From Larkinella terrae (GTDB lineage: Bacteria > Bacteroidota > Bacteroidia > Cytophagales > Spirosomataceae), in contig NZ_WJXZ01000012.1 in assembly GCF_009668025.1 (NCBI RefSeq), forward strand, positions 186,001 to 250,000: a stretch of DNA of 64,000 nucleotides. The letters are read 5' to 3'. Under the pieces are notes generated by a model. It searched no databases and was not told the DNA's origin. It saw nothing but the letters and a program-made list of their open reading frames with translations. Made by a program: the position numbers and the translations under genes. Below are positions 43,729 through 53,091 of the stretch, piece after piece (positions within the stretch are counted from its first letter, which is position 1; the number at the start of each line of letters is the position of its first letter).

Positions 43729-44265
43729 CTACTCATTTTCCCGCAGCCGAATGGGCACCACGGCTTCGGTTTGGTCCCAGGCCAGAACCATGTCGCTGCC
43801 GCCCGATTGCGGGGCAAAGCTGATGTAGAACTGCTCGGCAACGGCATTGCGTTTGCGGGCGATGACCGGAACCCGCAACACATCCTTCGTCTGGTCGTAA
43901 TTGGTGCCCCACTGACCGGTTTCCTTATTGAAAATGACGATCCAATTACCCGGCGACGGAATCGTCCAGAGCGAATACTTGCCTTCGTCCAGCGGTTGTC
44001 CGGCCACGGTGACGTTCTGATCGAAGGAAATGACCGTGGCTTCGTTCGCGCCGGTCCGCCAGACTTCGCCGTAAGGCACCAAATCACCAAAAATCTTGCG
44101 GCCTTTTTTATACGGCTGACAATATTCAACTTTCACCTGAACCCCGTTCTGGTCGATTTGAGCAGTAGCCTCCGGGCTGGCTGATTTAGTGTAGGTACGA
44201 AATCCGAAAAAACCGATGAGCAGTACAACTGCGAGAATGCCGATGATCCACAGGACTTTTTTCAT
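43729..44265 (-). CDS. DUF2911 family protein
   Basis: A 178-residue protein with an N-terminal membrane anchor (MKKVLWIIGILAVVLLIGFF) and a DUF2911 domain: VEYCQPYKKGRKIFGDLVPY, EVWRTGANEATVISF and EGKYSLWTIPSPGNW. The domain is widespread in Bacteroidota with no known activity. The ATG at 44265 is the start; the 44 residues from the longer frame are not credible. It precedes the M1 peptidase gene on the same strand by 46 bp. Confidence 0.88.
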   Translation of the reverse strand: MKKVLWIIGILAVVLLIGFFGFRTYTKSASPEATAQIDQNGVQVKVEYCQPYKKGRKIFGDLVPYGEVWRTGANEATVISFDQNVTVAGQPLDEGKYSLWTIPSPGNWIVIFNKETGQWGTNYDQTKDVLRVPVIARKRNAVAEQFYISFAPQSGGSDMVLAWDQTEAVVPIRLRENE

Positions 44266-44435
44266 AAAACGGACGTTTTGTAAGGAAAGCGGGAAAGATA
44301 TAAAAATTTGTTTGGTTGCGGGTTTCCAACTTATTATAACTTGCAACTCCGGCAGCGAGTCCTTGAACGATAGCAAACCGTACGGATGCCAGCGCAACCC
44401 GGTGGATCATCCGGCAAAAAATAAACCAATACCGT

Positions 44436-45620
44436 TTGAAACCGAATAAATACCTGCTTTTCCTGCTTACAACCGTCGTGGCCTACGGGCTGTTTGAATA
44501 TTACCGCCCCAAACCTATCAACTGGAATCCGACCTACATCAATAAGGACAAGATTCCGTTCGGGACGAAGGTAGTGTTCGATCTGTTGCCGGATGTCATG
44601 AACCAAAAACCGGTGAAGAGTCTGCGGCTACCGGTTTATAACCACCTGTCGGATAGCACCTTGCCCACCCGCAGCAATTACATTTTTGTTTGCCACACCC
44701 TGAATCTCACGACCGCTGATCGCCAGAAACTCCTGGCGTACGTTCAGCGCGGCAATACGGTTTTTGTTTCAGCCTACGAATTTCCGGATACCCTGACCGC
44801 GCTGTTGGGTTTCCGCGCCGATCTGAAAGCGCCCTCCTTGCGCGACACGGCTTTGGGCGTCAACTTCACCAATCCGGCGCTGAAAGCCCCGGCCGATTAC
44901 CATTTCCGGCACGATGACGGGCGAAATTTCCTGATCACGAAGAAGGCCAATGCCACCACGGTTTTGGGCCGAAACGCCCGGAATGAACCGATTTTCCTGA
45001 AAATTCACTACGGAAAAGGCGATTTTTACATCCATAATCTGCCGCTGGCCTTCACGAATTTTTACGTTCTCGACTCATCGACAACGGATTATGCTTACAA
45101 AGCCCTGTCGTATCTGCCTCCGCAGCCAACCTACTGGGACGAATACCAGAAACAGGGCCGTTTCGACGAAGATGAGCAGTCGCTCCTGCGTTACGTCCTG
45201 ACGCAGCCGCCCCTGGCCTGGGCCTATTACCTCAGCGTTGCGGGTCTGTTGCTGTACCTGATTTTTGCGGGCAAGCGAACGCAGCGGATTATTCCGGTGA
45301 TCGAGCCGCTCAAAAACACGTCGCTGGCGTTTGTGCAGAACGTCGGTCGGCTGTATTTTCAGCGGGCCGATCACGGGAACCTGGCCCAGAAGAAAATTCA
45401 GTATTTTCTGGCGTACGTCCGCGAGCAGTTTGGGCTGAACACGGCGGTTCCCGACGAAGAATTCAAGCAGGCGCTGGCCCGAAAAAGTGGCGTCCCGGAG
45501 CAGGATATTCACGATTTATTTCGCCAAATTGCTTTTTCGCAGCAACAGGTCATGGCCGAATACGACCTGCTGCGCCTGAATGAGCTGATTGAAAATTTTT
45601 ATACCACTGCGAAAGCGTAA
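44436..45620 (+). CDS. DUF4350 domain protein
   Basis: A 394-residue protein with an N-terminal hydrophobic segment (KYLLFLLTTVVAYGLFEYY), a Rossmann-like DUF4350 domain (FVCHTLNLTTADRQKLLAYV, RGNTVFVSA) and a second membrane segment near residues 260-280 followed by a cytoplasmic helical tail. The only usable start is a TTG at 44436. It heads an operon with a MoxR ATPase and a DUF58 protein, a common trio thought to handle envelope or protein-complex assembly. Confidence 0.85.
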   Translation: MKPNKYLLFLLTTVVAYGLFEYYRPKPINWNPTYINKDKIPFGTKVVFDLLPDVMNQKPVKSLRLPVYNHLSDSTLPTRSNYIFVCHTLNLTTADRQKLLAYVQRGNTVFVSAYEFPDTLTALLGFRADLKAPSLRDTALGVNFTNPALKAPADYHFRHDDGRNFLITKKANATTVLGRNARNEPIFLKIHYGKGDFYIHNLPLAFTNFYVLDSSTTDYAYKALSYLPPQPTYWDEYQKQGRFDEDEQSLLRYVLTQPPLAWAYYLSVAGLLLYLIFAGKRTQRIIPVIEPLKNTSLAFVQNVGRLYFQRADHGNLAQKKIQYFLAYVREQFGLNTAVPDEEFKQALARKSGVPEQDIHDLFRQIAFSQQQVMAEYDLLRLNELIENFYTTAKA

Positions 45621-45635
45621 TCCCGATTGCACACC

Positions 45636-46610
45636 ATGTCCCCCTACGAAAACCGCCTGGATTTAACCGAATTAAAAGCTACCGTTGATGCCATCCGGGC
45701 CGAAATCGGGAAGGTCATTGTCGGACAGCAGCAAACCATCGATCTGCTCCTGACGGCCTTGCTGGCCGATGGCCACGTGCTGATCGAGGGCGTGCCGGGT
45801 GTGGCCAAAACGCTGATTGCCAAACTGCTGGCCAAAACCATCTCGGTCGATTTCAGCCGGATTCAGTTTACGCCCGACCTCATGCCGTCCGACGTGTTGG
45901 GAACGTCCATTTTTAATCCGAAAACCACCGAATTTGAATACCGCCGGGGACCGATTTTCTCCAACATCGTGCTCATCGACGAAATCAACCGCGCTCCGGC
46001 CAAAACGCAGGCAGCTTTGTTCGAGGTGATGGAAGAGCGGCAGGCCACCAACGACGGCATTACGTACCTGCTGGCGGACCCGTTTCTGGTGCTGGCAACG
46101 CAAAATCCCGTCGAGCAGGAAGGAACGTACCGGCTGCCCGAAGCCCAGCTCGACCGGTTTTTGTTCAAGGTGGTGGTGGGTTATCCCAACATGATCGAGG
46201 AAATCAACATCCTGAAAGGACACCACGAACGCCGGAATTTGTCAGACGCCATCGAGGCCATTCAACCCACGCTGACGGCGGAACAATTGCAGGCACTGCG
46301 GGCGCAGGTTCACCGCGTGCACATCGAAGAAAAACTGCTTGAATACATCGCCCAGTTGGTACAGAACACGCGCACCAACAAATCGCTGTTTCTGGGCGCA
46401 TCGCCCCGGGCGTCGGTGGCACTCCTGAACAGTTCCAAAGCCCTTGCCACGCTCCGGGGCCGCGATTTTGTGACGCCCGAAGACGTGCAGGAACTGGCCG
46501 CACCGGTTTTACGCCACCGCGTGTTGCTCACGCCCGAACGTGAAATGGAAGGCGGCACGGCCGATGAAGTCATCGGTCAGGTGGTGCAGAAGATCGAAGT
46601 GCCGCGATGA
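45636..46610 (+). CDS. MoxR family AAA+ ATPase
   Basis: A 324-residue cytoplasmic AAA+ ATPase. Walker A is GVPGVAKT, with the Ala typical of MoxR; Walker B is IVLIDEINRAP, and the sensor region LATQNPVEQEGTYRLPEAQ is highly conserved. MoxR proteins act as chaperones, often with DUF58/VWA proteins. The ATG at 45636 is used. The last 4 bp overlap the next start. Confidence 0.95.
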   Translation: MSPYENRLDLTELKATVDAIRAEIGKVIVGQQQTIDLLLTALLADGHVLIEGVPGVAKTLIAKLLAKTISVDFSRIQFTPDLMPSDVLGTSIFNPKTTEFEYRRGPIFSNIVLIDEINRAPAKTQAALFEVMEERQATNDGITYLLADPFLVLATQNPVEQEGTYRLPEAQLDRFLFKVVVGYPNMIEEINILKGHHERRNLSDAIEAIQPTLTAEQLQALRAQVHRVHIEEKLLEYIAQLVQNTRTNKSLFLGASPRASVALLNSSKALATLRGRDFVTPEDVQELAAPVLRHRVLLTPEREMEGGTADEVIGQVVQKIEVPR

Positions 46611-47947
46611 AAACCGTCCGCGCGCTCTACGTCTCCACCCGCGTCTGGCTGCTGCTGATCGCGTTCGTTTTGCTGTTCGTGCTGGCGTACGTGTTCCCGG
46701 TTTTATTCCCGATTGTGAAACTGACGCTGGCGGTTTTTGTGGCGCTGTGCGTGCTGGATGCAGTTTTTCTGTTCCGAAACCGGTCCGAACGGGCGGCTTT
46801 TTTTGCCCGGCGCGAAGTGCCCGACCGCCTGTCGAACGGCGACGAAAATCCGGTGACGATTTACCTGGAAAACCGCTACCCATTCCAGACGCAGGTAGAG
46901 GTGATCGATGAAATACCGTTCCAGTTTCAGAAACGCGACGTGCTGTTTTCGGCCACGCTGAAGCCCAACGAAACCAAAACGCTGCGCTACGAACTGCGGC
47001 CCACCAAGCGCGGGGAATACAGTTTCGGAGCAGTCAACGTTTACGCGATGACGTCGTTGGGATTGCTGAAACGGCGGTATCAGTTTTCGCAGAACAAGAT
47101 GGTGGCGGTTTTTCCGTCGTTTTTGCAGATGCGGCAGTACGAATTGCTGGCCATTTCCAACCGGCTGACCGAACTTGGTATCAAAAAAGTCCGCCGTATC
47201 GGGCACAGCATGGAGTTTGAGCAGGTGCGGGCCTACAACCGGGGCGACGACGTCCGGACGATCAACTGGAAAGCCACTGCCCGGCGTAGTGACCTGATGG
47301 TGAACGCGTTCCGCGACGAACGCTCGCAGGCCATTTACTGCATTATCGACAAAGGTCGCGTCATGAAATCGCCGTTTGAAGGCCTGAGTTTGCTCGATTA
47401 CGCCGTCAATGCGTCGCTGGTGCTGAGTAACATTGCGCTGCTGAAACAGGACCGGGCCGGTATTCTGACGTTCTCCGACCAGATCGGGCAAATGGTGGCC
47501 GCCGAGCGTCGGCCGGGGCATATCCAGAAAATTCTGGAAGTGTTATACCGCCAGAAAACCCGGTTTTTGGAGTCGGATTATGAAGCCTTGTACACGAACG
47601 TTCGCAAGCAGATTCGCCAGCGGAGTTTGCTGCTACTTTTCACGAACTTCGAAACGGTCAACGGCCTCCATCGCCAGCTTTCCTACTTGCGTCGGCTGGC
47701 CAAAGAGCATTTGCTGATTGTGGTTTTCTTTGAAAATACGGAGTTAAAAAGTTTACTGAACAATCCGGCAACCACAACGGAAGAAATCTACCAGAAAACC
47801 ATTGCCGAGAAGTTTTATTACGAGAAGAAACAGATTGTCAAGGAATTAAAACAATACGGCATTCAGACGATCCTGACCGCTCCGCAGAATCTGACGGCCG
47901 ACACCGTGAACAAATACCTCGAATTGAAAGCCCGGGGAATGATTTAA
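46607..47947 (+). CDS. DUF58 domain protein
   Basis: A 446-residue protein with two N-terminal membrane segments (about 8-55), a beta-rich region and the DUF58 core EFEQVRAYNRGDDVRTINWK-type motif (seen as FEQVRAYNRGDDVRTI, NWKATARRSDLMV), leading into a VWA-like fold (AIYCIIDKGRVM). Such proteins work with MoxR ATPases. It overlaps the moxR-like gene by 4 bp and is followed after 5 bp by the M20 peptidase gene. Confidence 0.94.
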   Translation: MKTVRALYVSTRVWLLLIAFVLLFVLAYVFPVLFPIVKLTLAVFVALCVLDAVFLFRNRSERAAFFARREVPDRLSNGDENPVTIYLENRYPFQTQVEVIDEIPFQFQKRDVLFSATLKPNETKTLRYELRPTKRGEYSFGAVNVYAMTSLGLLKRRYQFSQNKMVAVFPSFLQMRQYELLAISNRLTELGIKKVRRIGHSMEFEQVRAYNRGDDVRTINWKATARRSDLMVNAFRDERSQAIYCIIDKGRVMKSPFEGLSLLDYAVNASLVLSNIALLKQDRAGILTFSDQIGQMVAAERRPGHIQKILEVLYRQKTRFLESDYEALYTNVRKQIRQRSLLLLFTNFETVNGLHRQLSYLRRLAKEHLLIVVFFENTELKSLLNNPATTTEEIYQKTIAEKFYYEKKQIVKELKQYGIQTILTAPQNLTADTVNKYLELKARGMI

Positions 47948-47952
47948 AGCCC

Positions 47953-49413
47953 ATGAAACGACTCCGCTGGTTACTGATTGGCCTGGTGATACTGGTTGCG
48001 GTTCTGTTGGTGAACATGCTCCGGTTTTCGTCGAAACAACTGACCGATGTTGCCCCACCGGCGGCTGTTTCGGTCGGCGATTCGGCCGTTCACCGGCTGG
48101 TCAAAGCCCTGCAACTGCGGACGGTTTCTTATTCCGATTATTCGCTGACGGACACGACGCAGTTCGAGCAGTTTCTGAAGCTGCTGGAGCAATCGTTTCC
48201 CCGGATTCATCGCCAGCTCAAACGCGAGACGTTTAACCAGTACGGGCTTTTGTACGAATGGAAAGGCCGCAATCCGGCGCTGAAACCGGTTTTATTGACA
48301 GGCCATTACGACGTCGTTCCCGTCATTCAGGGCACGCAGAAAATGTGGAAACGGCCGCCGTTTGGCGGTTTATCCGAAGGCGGTTTTCTATATGGCCGGG
48401 GCACGCTCGACGATAAGAGCAGCGTACTGGCCCAACTCGAAGCCGTTGAATGGCTGCTCGGAACCGGTTTCCAGCCCGAACGAACGATTATGCTGGCTTA
48501 TGGGCAGGACGAAGAAGTGACCGGTTTTCGGGGGGCGCAGACCATCGCAGCCGCCCTCGAACGGCGAAAAATCGCTCTTGAATACGTGCTCGACGAAGGC
48601 GGCATCATTAAAACCGACGGGATTCCGGGCCTGACCAAACCGGTCGCGCTCATTGGCATTGGCGAAAAAGGGTACGCCAGCATCGAGTTGACAACCGTCA
48701 GCAAGGGCGGGCATTCGTCGATGCCGCCGAAACAAACCAGCATCGGGCTGGTAGCCGACGCCGTGAGCAAACTGGAGAAACATCCGTTTCCGGCACGGCT
48801 GGATGCCGGGCTGGATCAGATGTTTACGTTTATCGGTCCCGAAATGCCGTTCGGCCAGCGGATCGTGTTTGCGAATCAATGGTTGTTTGCGCCGATTATC
48901 CGCCGGATTATGGCGCAGTCGAATTCCGGGAACGCCACGCTGCGGACGACGACCGCGCCCACGATTTTTCAGGCTGGCGTGAAAGACAATGTGTTGCCGA
49001 TCGAAGCCACGGCCACGATCAACTTCCGGATTTTGCCGGGCGAAACCGTTGAGTCGGTCGTTGAACACGTCAGGGAAGTCATTGACGATGAGCGCATTCA
49101 GGTTAACGTTCTGAAAAAATTCATTAGCCAGCCCTCGCCCATGTCCGATCCGGCGGCTCTCGGGTTCGAGCGGATTCACCAAACCATCAAAGGCGTTTTT
49201 CCGGAAACCATTGTCACGCCCTATTTAACGCTGGGCGGTACCGATTCGCGGTTTTACGCCCGCGTTTGCCCGCAGATTTACCGGTTTTCGCCCACGCCCA
49301 TGAACGACGAAGACACGCAGCGGATTCACGGCACCAACGAACGCATCAGCCAGAAAGACTACCAGAACATGATCCGGTTTTATGCCACACTGATCAAAAA
49401 CAGCCAGCATTGA
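47953..49413 (+). CDS. M20 family metallopeptidase, membrane-anchored
   Basis: A 486-residue protein with an N-terminal membrane anchor (WLLIGLVILVAVLLVNML). The di-zinc M20 motifs are visible: LLTGHYDVVPV, GRGTLDDKSSV, the catalytic Glu in GQDEEVTGF and LDEGG, plus a dimerisation domain with KGGHSSMPP. The layout resembles PM20D1/carboxypeptidase S relatives, which cleave or form N-acyl amino acids or peptides. It is the last gene of the DUF4350-MoxR-DUF58 operon, 5 bp after DUF58. Confidence 0.92.
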   Translation: MKRLRWLLIGLVILVAVLLVNMLRFSSKQLTDVAPPAAVSVGDSAVHRLVKALQLRTVSYSDYSLTDTTQFEQFLKLLEQSFPRIHRQLKRETFNQYGLLYEWKGRNPALKPVLLTGHYDVVPVIQGTQKMWKRPPFGGLSEGGFLYGRGTLDDKSSVLAQLEAVEWLLGTGFQPERTIMLAYGQDEEVTGFRGAQTIAAALERRKIALEYVLDEGGIIKTDGIPGLTKPVALIGIGEKGYASIELTTVSKGGHSSMPPKQTSIGLVADAVSKLEKHPFPARLDAGLDQMFTFIGPEMPFGQRIVFANQWLFAPIIRRIMAQSNSGNATLRTTTAPTIFQAGVKDNVLPIEATATINFRILPGETVESVVEHVREVIDDERIQVNVLKKFISQPSPMSDPAALGFERIHQTIKGVFPETIVTPYLTLGGTDSRFYARVCPQIYRFSPTPMNDEDTQRIHGTNERISQKDYQNMIRFYATLIKNSQH

Positions 49414-49544
49414 CGGACAGGATTCGGTTGGCGGTTTCTTAGTATACGGTCCATCTATTTAGGGAAGCCTGAATAGAAATAGAGGGTTATTCGTACCTTT
49501 ATCGACGAATCCAACCCTTCACTAAAACCCGGAATCCTGTCTCT

Positions 49545-52358
49545 ATGGCAACGCTACCATCGAACCGGCGCAGGATGTCTTACGCAGCAAAGAGCGCTCT
49601 TCTTTGTATTGCTATCCTACTGAATTCCAGCACTTTTCTACTTGGACAATCGTATTCGACCCGGCTTGACACGAACGGTTTTTACCACATTCAGAAAACC
49701 GCCAGAACCGCGTCTACGGCCGCCCGCAAAGCGCAGTATGCCGTTATGTCATTTACTGCGGACCCCAAACGCCCGGCCGATTTGGTTCGACTGACGATCA
49801 CGATGGATCAAAGCATCAAGCTGGACAACGGCCTGTGGTTTACGTTATCTTACAAAACATCAACCGACCTTCGCGCCCCGAGTAATGAAATTTACATTGC
49901 CAACAAAATGGTCGATCGGATTTCCCGGCGAATGGAAATTCCGATTGGCGGATTACAAGACAATACAACCTATTATTTCACCCTGATTTTTTGGAATGGC
50001 TGCGGTGGAGAGCAGGCCGCTCAGGCGCAGTACAAAACCGGAATTACGCCTAAAAATCCGAAAAAGGTGCTGCTGGTGCTGGATAAACAGTACGAAAATG
50101 ATCCGCAGATGGAGCAGGCATTGGCGGTTTACAAAGCCGATGCAAACCGCGCCGACCCGAATCTGGTTTTCGAATCGTATTACCTGTCGGCCGAACCTGC
50201 GGAGAAAGGGAAACTCTACGAGGCCATCAAGGCCCGGTATAACGCTGCCGACGCGCCCCTTCATTACCTGTTTTTTATTGGGAGAAATGCCAATGTGTAC
50301 GTTCGATCCGACGTTATGGACCCCAAAACCAATCAGGTCCTTCCGGGTAGGCAGACCCAATCTTTCTGTGTCAGTGTTTATGCCAAAATCAATTTGCAGG
50401 ATTTCCCTTTCGATGCGGGCCAGAATACCTTCGTCAATCGCCGGTACGACTGCCAGCTTTACGAAGCCAATTCCCTACCGAACGATCTGAGCAGCGGAAT
50501 TTACCAGTCTTCCGGTATTGATGTTTCATACGGCTCCCTTGTTCCGACCCGGACGGAGGAAGAAAAAGACTACATTTTGCGATATTTTGAAAAATTGCAC
50601 CGGTACAAAACCGGTCAGATTACCTTTGACAAACGGGTGTTGCTGGCCGATACGCAGCTAAACGACGGCACGTATCCCAAAAAAATTGAGCAGTTGATTG
50701 GCCGCTGGAAAAACAACGACACCATCAATGTGCCCCAGAAATTCGGCGGAAATTACCACGGCCCGGACCCGATCTGGCAGGCGGATTACCTGCGCAAACT
50801 GGGTTCCAATTCCTACGAAATCGCGTATTATACGGGGCACGGATCGCCCGGTCTGCATTATTTCGGAATTACGCCCGATGAAATTACCAATCTTCCCCAG
50901 CTCAAAACCCTGCTTTTTGACTTCGCTTCCTGTTCGGTCGGTGACGTCAACGCCCGGGATTATCTGGCGGGCGTTTACCTCAACAAAGGCAACACGCTGT
51001 TTATCAGCGCCTATTCGACACCGATCGGGCTTTTTTCCTACAACAACGAGTCGCCCCTGCTGGCGAAATTTCAGGAAACGCAACCTTTTCATTTCTTCGC
51101 CAATGGCAGCTACAGCAGCGATTCCTATCGGTATGGCGCTAGCACCAATCTGGTTCAGTATTATTTAGGCGACCCGCTCCTGTCGCTCACGACGGCCTGC
51201 GTGCCGGAACCGCTGGTCATTTCGTCGGTCGGATCGCTGTCGCTCTGCCCCGGCGATACCACGACGCTCAGCGTTTCCGGGGGTTTCACCGACATCCGCT
51301 GGTTTCGGAACGGAACGGAAATCAGTCAGGCTAACAAGACCACGCTCAAGGTTGGGCAGGGCGGTTTGTATACCGCCAAAGCCAGACAATGCGGGCAGGA
51401 AATTACGAGCGATCAGGGCGTTACGGTAACCGACAAGCCGGGGCCGGTTCTTCCGGTTTTGACGGTGGAAACCTTGCCGGACCGGTTTCGGCTGCGCGTC
51501 ACCCCGGCGGGGGCGTTCACCGGCGGTTTCAACTGGTTTATCAACGGTGCCCGCTGGCAGGAAACCACGCAGGACACGGTAAAAGCGACTTTGCTGGGTG
51601 CCAGTTATACGGTAAAAGTGTTTCAGAACGAATGTTCGGCGACCTCAAAACCGGTTACGATCCGGATCGACCAGCCGGTTTTGACGATCACCGGAACCAA
51701 TCCGGCCTGTTCGGGCGACAGCATTGTGGTGAAAGCGCCCGAAAATTTCAGTTCGTATGCCTGGCTGACAAAGGGCGGTGCGACGGTGGTTACGACCAGC
51801 AACACGCGGGTTTATAAACAAAATGCCGAAGTGGCCGTCACCCCCAGCCGGGGAAATCTGGAAGGGCCTACGTCGGCGTATATTGCGCTGACGTTCAAGC
51901 CCAAACCGCCGAAGCCGACCATTACGCTGGAAAGCGCCGGATTCCGTTCCAGTAGCGCGGTCAACAATCAGTGGTACCTGAACGGCAATCCGCTGCCGGA
52001 TTCGACGCGGCAGTTGCTGCGCAATCCGGGGGCCGGAACCTACCGCGTCCGCGTGACGGAACAGGGCTGCTTCAGCGATTCGGACCCGATGATCATCACC
52101 GCCGTGGAACCCGCTTTGGGTGAATTGAAGGTCTTTCCCAATCCTTCCAACGGCACCTTCTGGGTCGAGTGGCCAGACTCCTTCCGCTCCGGCAATCTGG
52201 ACGTGGTGGACAATCTGGGCCGGAAGGTTTACAGCCGCTCCTACTCGACCAAACCGGCGGGACCGGTGCCCGTTCGACTGAAAACCGCCCCCGGTCTGTA
52301 CCTGCTGCAGCTTTCCACCGACGGGCAAACGAAAACCGTCAAGTTGCTGGTAGAATGA
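49545..52358 (+). CDS. gingipain-like C25 peptidase with T9SS sorting domain
   Basis: A 937-residue secreted protein. After a signal peptide (to about 45, STFLLGQS) and an N-terminal beta domain lies a caspase-like C25 domain with His432 in YYTGHGSPG and Cys463 in DFASCSVGD; the 31-residue spacing fits the gingipain His/Cys dyad. Two or three Ig-like beta repeats with paired cysteines follow (SLCPGDTTTLSVSGGF-type). The last 75 residues are a type-A T9SS tail (LKVFPNPSNGTFWVE, GLYLLQL, TKTVKLLVE), so it should be exported and surface-attached by the type IX system. The ATG at 49575 is an alternative start. Confidence 0.85.
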   Translation: MATLPSNRRRMSYAAKSALLCIAILLNSSTFLLGQSYSTRLDTNGFYHIQKTARTASTAARKAQYAVMSFTADPKRPADLVRLTITMDQSIKLDNGLWFTLSYKTSTDLRAPSNEIYIANKMVDRISRRMEIPIGGLQDNTTYYFTLIFWNGCGGEQAAQAQYKTGITPKNPKKVLLVLDKQYENDPQMEQALAVYKADANRADPNLVFESYYLSAEPAEKGKLYEAIKARYNAADAPLHYLFFIGRNANVYVRSDVMDPKTNQVLPGRQTQSFCVSVYAKINLQDFPFDAGQNTFVNRRYDCQLYEANSLPNDLSSGIYQSSGIDVSYGSLVPTRTEEEKDYILRYFEKLHRYKTGQITFDKRVLLADTQLNDGTYPKKIEQLIGRWKNNDTINVPQKFGGNYHGPDPIWQADYLRKLGSNSYEIAYYTGHGSPGLHYFGITPDEITNLPQLKTLLFDFASCSVGDVNARDYLAGVYLNKGNTLFISAYSTPIGLFSYNNESPLLAKFQETQPFHFFANGSYSSDSYRYGASTNLVQYYLGDPLLSLTTACVPEPLVISSVGSLSLCPGDTTTLSVSGGFTDIRWFRNGTEISQANKTTLKVGQGGLYTAKARQCGQEITSDQGVTVTDKPGPVLPVLTVETLPDRFRLRVTPAGAFTGGFNWFINGARWQETTQDTVKATLLGASYTVKVFQNECSATSKPVTIRIDQPVLTITGTNPACSGDSIVVKAPENFSSYAWLTKGGATVVTTSNTRVYKQNAEVAVTPSRGNLEGPTSAYIALTFKPKPPKPTITLESAGFRSSSAVNNQWYLNGNPLPDSTRQLLRNPGAGTYRVRVTEQGCFSDSDPMIITAVEPALGELKVFPNPSNGTFWVEWPDSFRSGNLDVVDNLGRKVYSRSYSTKPAGPVPVRLKTAPGLYLLQLSTDGQTKTVKLLVE

Positions 52359-52374
52359 GGTACCTTAAATTATA

Positions 52375-52561
52375 TACACCTCTTTTCTGGTCGCGTAGCG
52401 ACTCAATGTTGATAGCATAAATCCCAGAGCATATCCTTTTGGTCGCGTAGCGATCGAACAAAAGGCGCGTTGTTCGATCGCTACGCGACCAAAGGCAGTG
52501 GAACTGGTTTGGTTTATTTTCTACAAACATTCGGTCGCTATGCGACCAGAAAATAGGTGTA
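52375..52561. repeat. large four-copy palindrome
   Basis: The word GGTCGCNTAGCGA occurs four times. The inner pair 52438-52460 and 52471-52493 is a perfect 23-bp inverted repeat. The outer pair 52375-52402 and 52534-52561 matches 26 of 28. The whole block can fold into one long nested hairpin or cruciform. It lies between same-strand genes, after the C25 peptidase and before the SMR gene, and no transposase is near. Confidence 0.88.
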
Positions 52562-52618
52562 TGTACTTTAGATGACTTAACAGGCTACACATCGAATTTA
52601 GAACTGCTTCACCAAAAC

Positions 52619-52948
52619 ATGAAATACCTGTTTATCGCCATCGCGATTGTTGCGGAAGTCATTGCCACCTCCGCCCTGAACGCTTCCCAGCAATTCAGCA
52701 AATGGCTGCCCAGCGTCATTACGGTGGTGGGTTATTTAACCTCTTTCTACTTTCTGAGTCTGGCGCTGCGCACCATGCCCATTGGCGTAGCGTACGCCAT
52801 CTGGTCGGGGGTGGGCATTGTGTTAACCGCGCTGGCGGGCATTTTTCTGTTCAAACAGATTCCCGACGTTCCGGCGCTCATCGGCATGGCGCTGATCATC
52901 GCCGGGGTGCTGGTGATGAACCTGCTTTCCAAGTCGAGTGTCCACTAA
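52619..52948 (+). CDS. SMR family small multidrug efflux protein
   Basis: A 109-residue inner-membrane protein with four membrane helices. The essential Glu14 is in VAEVIATSAL, and WSGVGIVLTALAGIFLF matches the EmrE/QacE dimer-interface helix. It exports cationic toxicants in exchange for protons; some relatives export guanidinium. No guanidine riboswitch is seen upstream, where a large palindrome lies instead. Confidence 0.93.
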   Translation: MKYLFIAIAIVAEVIATSALNASQQFSKWLPSVITVVGYLTSFYFLSLALRTMPIGVAYAIWSGVGIVLTALAGIFLFKQIPDVPALIGMALIIAGVLVMNLLSKSSVH

Positions 52949-53091
52949 GCGGTAGTTCTGGCGTACCAAACGCCGTACCACAGGCTGAAACGAACCCGAT
53001 AAGTGCGGCAATTGGATTTAACCACTATTTTTTAGTAAATCTATCGTTCTGACTGCTTTAGGAAAGTAAAGCGTCTAAGAAACCCTGCCTT

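Noticed and set aside
43683-44129. N-terminal extension of the M1 peptidase frame
   Set aside because: The extra 149 residues are Arg/Pro/Ser-rich, overlap the DUF2911 gene in another frame and precede a good signal peptide; it is an out-of-frame shadow.
52375-52561. Insertion sequence remnant
   Set aside because: Inverted repeats are present but there is no transposase fragment and I could not find a flanking target duplication.
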